From Symsagittifera roscoffensis (Eukaryota; Xenacoelomorpha; Acoela; Convolutidae), in the NCBI RefSeq assembly GCF_963678635.1, contig NC_087063.1, positions 10,326,386-10,390,385 on the forward strand: DNA of 64,000 nt. The letters are read 5' to 3'. Below the pieces are notes generated by a model. It had not been told where the DNA came from. It ran no database searches and saw only the letters and a program-made list of their open reading frames with translations. Positions 63,701 to 64,000 of the stretch are shown in pieces (within the stretch, counting starts at the first letter, position 1; the number at the start of each line of letters is the position of its first letter). A program made the position numbers and the translations under genes.

Positions 63701-63969
63701 ATTTCAAACGTTTTAACAACGTACCAACTGTCTGTTGGCTATGTTCAGTTGGGTCTTATGTGCACTTCAGATGGTGGAGAAATTTGATGAGAAAAGTGAG
63801 AAGCTGGTTCGGATACAGGACTCAGCCAGACTGTTTGAGGTGACTGTGCCGGAGTTCAAGCAACTGAAGATGTGTGTGCCACACGAAGCCAGACTGCTGA
63901 AGAGTGTGTGGGACCACGTGGAACTCATGCGCTTCCTCATTGATGAGTGGACCGCCTCCAAATGGATGG
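27601..63969 (+). CDS. DNAH9/11/17: Outer-arm axonemal dynein heavy chain (DNAH9/11/17 type), N-terminal 26 exons, 3'-partial
   Basis: The mRNA joins 27601-27704, 29778-29890, 30381-30562, 35946-36145, 43660-43846, 44196-44295, 46508-46719, 49132-49253, 49551-49713, 49989-50159, 51879-51995, 52585-52690, 52917-53103, 53821-53889, 54189-54452, 54853-54974, 55322-55434, 55744-55872, 56259-56394, 56806-57129, 57384-57493, 58232-58357, 61200-61369, 62034-62250, 63031-63234 and 63771-63969. All junctions are GT-AG and phase-compatible, giving 1,382 codons with no stop. Conserved tail landmarks are VIDWAKQ...FWKTKSVKL, PPSRIIVLLQEVCN, NWDFASHLVFAKYD, NSYDPLD, SFGSLLDRKL, FEGWLRVDAKPF, LPEKWEKTKKIA and LFEVTVPEFKQLK. 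Family members are about 4,400-4,500 residues; the window covers the tail that binds intermediate chains and the other heavy chain, with the linker and AAA motor to the right. It powers ciliary or flagellar beating. The exact paralog among DNAH9, 11 and 17 is not resolved. Confidence 0.95.
28107..28316. mobile_element. MITE, GGCTC-ended family, copy 2
   Basis: 210 bp, ends GGCTCTTTTCC and GGAAAAAGAGCC, flanked by perfect 8-bp duplications GAGATTCT (28099-28106 and 28317-28324). A poly-G tract lies just outside the left end and another just inside the right end. Confidence 0.85.
28492..28692. mobile_element. MITE, GGCTC-ended family, copy 3
   Basis: 201 bp with ends GGCTCTTTTTCC and GGAAAAAGAGCC, flanked by perfect 8-bp duplications AAGAATTT (28484-28491 and 28693-28700). 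Confidence 0.85.
28944..29159. mobile_element. MITE, GGCTC-ended family, copy 4, inside a family-1 repeat
   Basis: 216 bp, ends GGCTCTTTTCCAGTTTCC and GGAAACTGGAAAAGAGCC, flanked by perfect 8-bp duplications GAAATTCC (28936-28943 and 29160-29167). The flanks are a family-1 monomer (aaatttgaaattcc followed by caaccttgtagttgg), so the insertion interrupts that repeat. Confidence 0.88.
29165..29650. repeat. Family-1 ~170-bp repeat copies in intron 1
   Basis: Tandem diverged copies with gagatgtgacg near 29267, gagatattgcg near 29468 and gagatatgact near 29632, spacing about 165-200 bp. They adjoin the MITE at 28944-29159. Confidence 0.7.
29778..29890 (+). CDS. Dynein exon 2
   Basis: Acceptor ttttcag; encodes NELKNFVLNDEQKAVYANRG and on to IIPKDLGK; ends phase 1 before gtttgc. 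Confidence 0.8.
30381..30562 (+). CDS. Dynein exon 3
   Basis: Acceptor tattatttag; completes a Gly codon and reads KLLFVKKKPPRVKQDEGG, then IFMFGELDNSGYVTQMFY, matching the position of the FF(V)KK...GDL segment of DNAH9-type tails. Donor gtgagc, phase 0. Another acceptor upstream (near 30269) would add about 37 residues; the chosen one fits the family better. Confidence 0.75.
30860..31380. repeat. Repeat family 2 copy (with MITE inserted)
   Basis: Unit landmarks: caagttcagttcgttttctt, aaggaaggcaaactccacta, gcaaaagtgtaaatgtcaag, a gtgatcgacttct phrase and gatttcccagcgaaa. Similar units occur at about 31620-31950, 34080-34330, 36185-36450, 40180-40400, 40800-41155, 41590-41955 and 50800-50980, often preceded by tgaacgtagtgaa. 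Probably a decayed interspersed element. Confidence 0.65.
31130..31342. mobile_element. MITE, GGCTC-ended family, copy 5
   Basis: 213 bp, ends GGCTCTTTTCCAGTTCCCCC and GGGGGGAACTGGAAAGGAGCC-like, flanked by AATAATTC and AATAGTTC (7 of 8). Its interior is very similar to copy 4 (28944-29159). Confidence 0.8.
33486..33905. repeat. Near-perfect 208-bp tandem duplication
   Basis: The segment beginning gaatttgagaaaaactcaaa at 33486 repeats from 33694 and includes tggaaaagagccgatatcgc and gtgcgctatatagagtctgt. The copies differ by about one base (gtggtgatt against gtgggtgatt), so the duplication is recent. Each unit contains the right-end motif of the GGCTC MITE family. Confidence 0.92.
35094..35285 (+). 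repeat. tRNA-derived SINE-like copy 1
   Basis: Head cgtccgtggttcgtgtgtga, then ctaggtcgtacgttgagtcc resembling tRNA A and B boxes; body ctaattcgaggctt, cttattgcactttt and tagagctgctttttgccgtg; tail gtttgcgaagcgcagcttgg. The same order is seen in the copies at 35520, 46120, 51300 and 58060. Confidence 0.7.
35520..35695 (+). repeat. tRNA-derived SINE-like copy 2 (head truncated)
   Basis: Starts at the B-box side (gtaggtttgagtccgagtcg) and continues with ttactaattccaggctggtt, tagagctgcttttggtcgtg and gaagcgcagcttcgcctttg. Confidence 0.7.
35946..36145 (+). CDS. Dynein exon 4
   Basis: Acceptor ttgtgtag; reads TFDKLLMNPKNMQGEWPK and VVRGLMKGETVLSLPIHVD, matching the NPKN-(x)-WP and VKGKTLLPLP landmarks of DNAH9-type tails. 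Ends phase 2 before gtgaac. Confidence 0.92.
36146..37198 (+). other. Dynein intron 4, 5' part, upstream of the nested ORF
   Basis: Contains a repeat family 2 copy (about 36185-36450) and a short inverted pair (ttgccgatgttgccaac against gttggcaacagcggcaacc near 36597-36660). A promoter for the nested ORF would lie here, but I see no convincing core element. Confidence 0.5.
37199..39364 (+). CDS. Intronless 721-codon ORF nested in dynein intron 4 (unknown)
   Basis: ATG in good context (caaaATGcc), 721 codons, stop TAA. Residues 1-85 look folded and helical (SQKLENYFNDVRLEESFDTS; MELKYEYLFGHLVGAE; then a basic run RREYLRRYKEKRRK). Residues about 155-330 are the most structured-looking (FPRRKVMFSEADRLVGYADE, IDRIYGCGENHYGVLPPI, RNRPRTHRRFRLALHQG). 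From about residue 340 onward it is Ser/Glu/Asp-rich and probably disordered, with a final acidic EENEDWENEMNSNVFSYIK. The length, high third-position regularity and absence of stops argue it is real. I do not recognise a family. No canonical AATAAA follows within the next 150 bp. It could be an independent nested gene, a retrocopy or one large exon of an overlapping gene. Confidence 0.8.
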   Translation: MPKVSKLVSQKLENYFNDVRLEESFDTSIPKLKSGADKDLMELKYEYLFGHLVGAEREKRREYLRRYKEKRRKDMEKLLNSLGTIEDEEVNQNPTEEKNHESQDTTGNKDVTLDISLPSDINDDIRVENGRAKTKTDGEPIGTKTKSHNDRECDAKSTKSKLKARKYDEKSFKSMQSRRSAFIDAGSNAAYSQASEKKIPVTRGKITPNLLDFPRRKVMFSEADRLVGYADEVFTQSELKQIDRIYGCGENHYGVLPPIVNNKQDIKKKTQNGDIFESENKQKQTTRNRPRTHRRFRLALHQGTILKAPKLCQDVERILAWSECRKKGDSESVSSDSESEYRSAVDLEGNFKEPMPKGAGDCSHLSLLLGVQDEEEDLISERTSSISLGPTGAAIIEVDQQVELDNDEVFPPPESYSYISGSRASVKESEYEPDFSRASNAASDDEKGSEKEGTAEKDGQTDENVGDVVSSSATETKKESSEKEKDGAETDSQSSKSSSNDTVIAENDDQQNIHGSVNEARQTDETGKNAETVLNMDEKTKSGDSLDMRQDSPIYASERGTPFTVERNEADIDTPIHDDQSESKKLSKLSRKERDERNPNLFGSSTTTTSSSSSRRSSEGKSGSVPVREEEKAGRSSDDTKANLFEAINQDFSEDAQREKRNEVDWVDNSRTENGPEKEAKANESNDDEYKLSDNINKMFNTEENEDWENEMNSNVFSYIK
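40798..41155. repeat. Direct duplication, copy A (partner 41596-41954)
   Basis: From aattttttgccgtttgaagg to the phrase ggatcccgaaaatgctaaaa the sequence recurs 798 bp downstream with only scattered differences. Contains a family-2 unit. Confidence 0.88.
41596..41954. repeat. Direct duplication, copy B (partner 40798-41155)
   Basis: Second copy of the pair; it ends with ggatcgcgaaaaatgctaaa. The sequences between the copies are unrelated. Confidence 0.88.
43660..43846 (+). CDS. Dynein exon 5
   Basis: Acceptor gtgtgtatag; completes Arg, reads DIDQRVIYAIETIVIDWAKQ and VEIKFWKTKSVKLRNIYK, the conserved start of the DHC_N1 tail region. Donor gtatta, phase 0. Confidence 0.95.
44196..44295 (+). 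CDS. Dynein exon 6
   Basis: Short exon: acceptor gttttag, reads ITDMRVSKITTILTKINSCY then LPSFRQLFVDLCA, donor gttagt, phase 1. It matches the (L)-x-S-x-Y-x-PAF segment that follows exon 5 in the family. Confidence 0.92.
44727..45580. mobile_element. Non-coding repeat element with short inverted ends, copy A
   Basis: Starts gttccgacca and ends near 45546 with tggtcggaac, followed by attctgtgctgcttgcacag and a gtaaccggctatcc phrase. A shorter relative in opposite orientation lies at 52208-52575, sharing aaaatggggaggaattttgt, ccacgcaaaatcagct, the tgatatatcata phrase and cgtgatttgagtg or their complements. No coding capacity. Confidence 0.65.
46120..46305 (+). repeat. tRNA-derived SINE-like copy 3
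   Basis: Clearest copy: ccgtgactgagtggttagtg (A-box-like), aggtcgcagactcgaattcg (B-box-like), tatttcgaggcttatttcta, gatagagctgcttttcggcc and tttgcgaagcgcagcttcgc. Confidence 0.75.
46508..46719 (+). CDS. Dynein exon 7
   Basis: Acceptor gcttatag; reads GLKQAESIVRHLTPLEDLVE and PPSRIIVLLQEVCNVVAEV. The LLQE(I/V)CN segment is a family landmark. Donor gtatgg, phase 0. Confidence 0.95.
46720..49131 (+). other. Dynein intron 7
   Basis: 2.4 kb of AT-rich sequence. A short inverted pair gccccatatacaa/ttgtatatggggc occupies about 47143-47193. No gene found. Confidence 0.6.
49132..49253 (+). CDS. Dynein exon 8
   Basis: Acceptor tttttag; reads SRGFLDISSLFTSPEVDESL then VVDQLEYFKLIYDEY; ends phase 2 before gtacgc. 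Confidence 0.92.
49551..49713 (+). CDS. Dynein exon 9
   Basis: Acceptor ctgtttag; reads EVYIPEMTALAGKERKMSLI and NNWDFASHLVFAKYDTYIAR, equivalent to WDFQSSLVFVRLD in vertebrate DNAH9. Phase 0. Confidence 0.95.
49989..50159 (+). CDS. Dynein exon 10
   Basis: Acceptor atttcag; reads LLFEIANDFQRLEKLEACGT and FQEAFKIFSENNSYDPLDTT. SYDPLD is conserved in the family. Donor gtaaga, phase 0. Confidence 0.95.
50160..51878 (+). other. Dynein intron 10
   Basis: 1.7 kb with a family-2 repeat unit (about 50800-50980) and a degenerate SINE-like region with two tRNA-like heads (51140-51450). A 23-bp direct repeat (ttacgtatatttgatgttca) stands near 51515-51560. No gene. Confidence 0.65.
51140..51450 (+). 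repeat. tRNA-derived SINE-like copy 4, two tRNA-like heads
   Basis: First head at 51145-51205 (gaaactcctgatctcgaggc, ggttcgattccg, a good B box). Second head at about 51305-51365 (accgtggctcagatacgagg, gactcctaatttcctggtcg) followed by a body ending gacgtgcagcttcgcttct as in the other copies. Confidence 0.6.
51879..51995 (+). CDS. Dynein exon 11
   Basis: Acceptor ggttttag; reads EFEKDLDKFDELMEDLDSRL and CGAFENCSSVEARFK, matching EFE-D-(x)-F...DFDRRL...F(D/E)(D/N)C in the family. Phase 0. Confidence 0.95.
52208..52575. mobile_element. Non-coding repeat element, copy B, inverted relative to 44727-45580
   Basis: Starts aaggatagccggttactgtg and ends ccccatttttcaaatgatcc; reverse complement of parts of copy A with an internal deletion. 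It ends only about 10 bp before dynein exon 12. Confidence 0.65.
52585..52690 (+). CDS. Dynein exon 12
   Basis: Acceptor cacttcag; reads MIDSFGSLLDRKLVLEVFSP and ends ELDS in phase 1 before gtttgt. (L/M)(I/L)D-FGSLL-R is a strong family match. Confidence 0.95.
52917..53103 (+). CDS. Dynein exon 13
   Basis: Acceptor gtgcag; completes Ala and reads KKIFDEKIKSRKRSSLHKRE, then NLPFLSGRVKWLKELEYRV (the conserved NLP-(x)-GR-(x)-W landmark). Ends phase 2 before gtacgt. Confidence 0.95.
53104..53820 (+). other. Dynein intron 13
   Basis: 717 bp, AT-rich. Poly-T tract just before the acceptor. Nothing else seen. Confidence 0.7.
53821..53889 (+). CDS. Dynein exon 14 (69 bp)
   Basis: Acceptor tttttttcag; reads AMQTDDAEDMKLKYEEMCAL; ends phase 2 before gtaaga. 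Confidence 0.9.
54189..54452 (+). CDS. Dynein exon 15
   Basis: Acceptor gtttctag; reads SEERVFETWCKQVDKKADFN and FDPELLAILRNVKFMDQMNQ; the NFDP-L-(x)-LREVK-type motif is conserved. Ends phase 2 before gtgaga. Confidence 0.95.
54853..54974 (+). CDS. Dynein exon 16
   Basis: Acceptor gttttcacag; completes Trp, reads YKKILQTANKWEYDLMEAEL and LQEGENTLTWKHSE; ends phase 1 before gtcagc. The G-(x)-(x)-TL-W motif is conserved in the family. Confidence 0.95.
55322..55434 (+). CDS. Dynein exon 17
   Basis: Acceptor gtgttgcag; reads EVWPYIEKIKGKVRDLESRH; donor gtcagt, phase 0. Confidence 0.93.
55744..55872 (+). CDS. Dynein exon 18
   Basis: Acceptor ctgtag; reads VPLFDRKDGKSENLLDLDSK; 43 codons, donor gtaagg, phase 0. 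P(L/F)F-RKD matches the family. Confidence 0.94.
56259..56394 (+). CDS. Dynein exon 19
   Basis: Acceptor ttcaacag; reads DSRKQFNGDAKSVEWLNYLD and ends YKFLIENT, phase 1, before gtacac. Confidence 0.94.
56806..57129 (+). CDS. Dynein exon 20 (324 bp, longest in the window)
   Basis: Acceptor ctttttag; reads DPDAVISPLFEVKLFVPSKS, QIRHGLMYFEPSLEVLCVDE and LETEQLRMDLIERLP. P-LFE and FEPSL are family landmarks. Ends phase 1 before gtcagt. Confidence 0.95.
57384..57493 (+). CDS. Dynein exon 21
   Basis: Acceptor gatgtttcag; reads AGVNDAKKWRDELMGKYSFL; donor gtataa, phase 0. Y-FLW is conserved in the family. Confidence 0.94.
57494..58231 (+). other. Dynein intron 21 with a SINE-like copy at its 3' end
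   Basis: A SINE-like copy (58058-58210) has ccgtgactgagtggttggtg, ctaggttctagtccgag and gtttgcgaagcgcagactcg, and ends about 20 bp before the acceptor of exon 22. Confidence 0.7.
58058..58210 (+). repeat. tRNA-derived SINE-like copy 5 (shortened body)
   Basis: tRNA-like head followed directly by tcgagagctgctttttgtcg, lacking the central part found in copies 1-3. Confidence 0.72.
58232..58357 (+). CDS. Dynein exon 22 with His-run and acidic insert
   Basis: Acceptor tatttcgcag; 42 codons reading VFPSHHHHHSGQEAGGHEDV then ESIETPREREPDLDDFKEK. The last part (PDLDDFKEK) matches the conserved segment before ID-YE-LY in DNAH9-type proteins. The preceding His5 and Ser/Glu-rich part looks lineage-specific. 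Donor gtaagg, phase 0. Confidence 0.85.
58770..59780. repeat. Family-1 ~170-bp repeat, about six tandem diverged copies
   Basis: Recurring tttcgagatatgacgtttt or close variants near 58825, 58998, 59315, 59490 and 59645, with aaccctgtaattgggt and gcaaatcttgcctccaaat between them. Confidence 0.75.
60168..60242 (+). repeat. tRNA-like sequence, possible SINE head
   Basis: tggatctgtagcgtagaggt resembles an A-box half and gggtttgaatctgggcag a B-box half, separated by a long middle. It does not fold cleanly as a tRNA by eye, so a SINE remnant is likelier than a working tRNA gene. Confidence 0.35.
61200..61369 (+). CDS. Dynein exon 23
   Basis: Acceptor gacgtgcag; reads IDFYNAQYQSLTELDASMVF and EGWLRVDAKPFRQYALTAAR. 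The donor is gttaga at 61370: it gives phase 2 and joins to LEELASMIEEADKGL exactly as in the family. The alternative donor gtacgg at 61398 would break the frame with exon 24. Confidence 0.93.
61370..62033 (+). other. Dynein intron 23
   Basis: 664 bp. Nothing recognised besides AT-rich sequence and a pyrimidine-poor acceptor (gtgttctag). Confidence 0.7.
62034..62250 (+). CDS. Dynein exon 24
   Basis: Completes Ser and reads LEELASMIEEADKGLIEPIK, SHLSKIRERHAMTDSMFGPL and ELLKSYKVDITEEIYEQLE. (V/I)-ERQA-TD-MF-PL-TIELLK is a strong family landmark. Donor gtatga, phase 0. Confidence 0.96.
62305..62945. repeat. 641-bp palindrome (foldback element) in intron 24
   Basis: Arms of about 290-300 bp face each other around a loop near 62620-62650 (gtatatatgtaatttccatg). 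The outer ends are atcgattccaggtataagaa and its complement; inner arms include gaaagaagattgccaatatc. A few mismatches and small indels. No coding capacity; the flanking bases give no clear target duplication. Probably a foldback or MITE-type insertion. Confidence 0.9.
63031..63234 (+). CDS. Dynein exon 25
   Basis: Acceptor gtgtgcag; reads SLPEKWEKTKKIAMTKKQEV, PLQAEEVTKIRKSVSQFD and ends YQDIDD; donor gtgagt, phase 0. Matches LPE-W-NTKK and PLQA-EV in the family. Confidence 0.96.
63235..63770 (+). other. Dynein intron 25
   Basis: 536 bp, AT-rich. Nothing recognised. Confidence 0.7.
63771..63969 (+). CDS. Dynein exon 26 (last complete exon in the window)
   Basis: Acceptor tgcacttcag; reads MVEKFDEKSEKLVRIQDSAR, LFEVTVPEFKQLKMC and WDHVELMRFLIDEWTASKWM; ends phase 1 before gtgtgt, expected to continue with Asp as in WKDI of the family. 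This is just N-terminal to the linker (DHC_N2) region. Confidence 0.95.
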
Positions 63970-64000
63970 GTGTGTAAATTATATTTGAGAGAAGAGGAAA

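Overview
The window is nuclear DNA from a ciliated animal (metazoan). It carries a spliced outer-arm axonemal dynein heavy chain with 26 GT-AG exons in AT-rich introns, tRNA-headed SINE-like repeats, a Penelope-like retroelement, MITEs and diverged tandem repeats. I cannot name the species. Nothing looks bacterial, and many apparent open frames that begin with GTG or TTG have no ATG.

Left third (1-22.7 kb), a transposon nest. Bases 1-2660 are a decayed, internally deleted plus-strand copy of a giant element. Bases 4441-6339 and 20605-21490 are two halves of one minus-strand Penelope-like element (reverse transcriptase plus GIY-YIG). Between the halves sits a 14,265-bp element (6340-20604). 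It has inverted terminal repeats of about 0.93 kb that begin TGTAACAG and end CTGTTACA, and it is flanked by a 3-bp duplication, AGC. Removing the element and one AGC restores the Penelope reading frame exactly, so this is one clean insertion. All its genes are on the minus strand: a Ty3/Gypsy-type DDE integrase (HHCC finger, D-D-35-E, GPY/F-like module), a second small gene, then a very long reading frame starting at ATG 16533. That frame is now cut by in-frame stops and frameshifts into pieces covering a coiled coil, an SGNH/GDSL hydrolase domain and several unrecognised regions, including a C-x6-C-x4-C segment. I see no reverse transcriptase, RNase H or DNA polymerase in it.

Middle (22.7-27.6 kb): no genes. 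It holds remnants related to the element's ends, copies of a roughly 170-bp repeat, and a separate tandem array of roughly 170-bp monomers (24.6-26.7 kb).

Right part (27.6-64 kb), one host gene on the plus strand. Twenty-six phase-compatible exons encode the first 1,382 residues of a DNAH9/DNAH11/DNAH17-type outer-arm dynein heavy chain, from the initiator ATG at 27601 to just before the linker region; the motor domain lies beyond the window. Intron 4 (7.5 kb) contains an intronless same-strand 721-codon ORF (37199-39364) of unknown function. The introns are full of repeats: five GGCTC-ended MITEs with 8-bp target duplications, SINE-like copies, a 641-bp near-perfect palindrome, a 208-bp tandem duplication and a 0.36-kb duplication.

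The strongest candidate for an undescribed system is the 14.3-kb integrase-encoding, long-TIR element with its SGNH-containing polyprotein.
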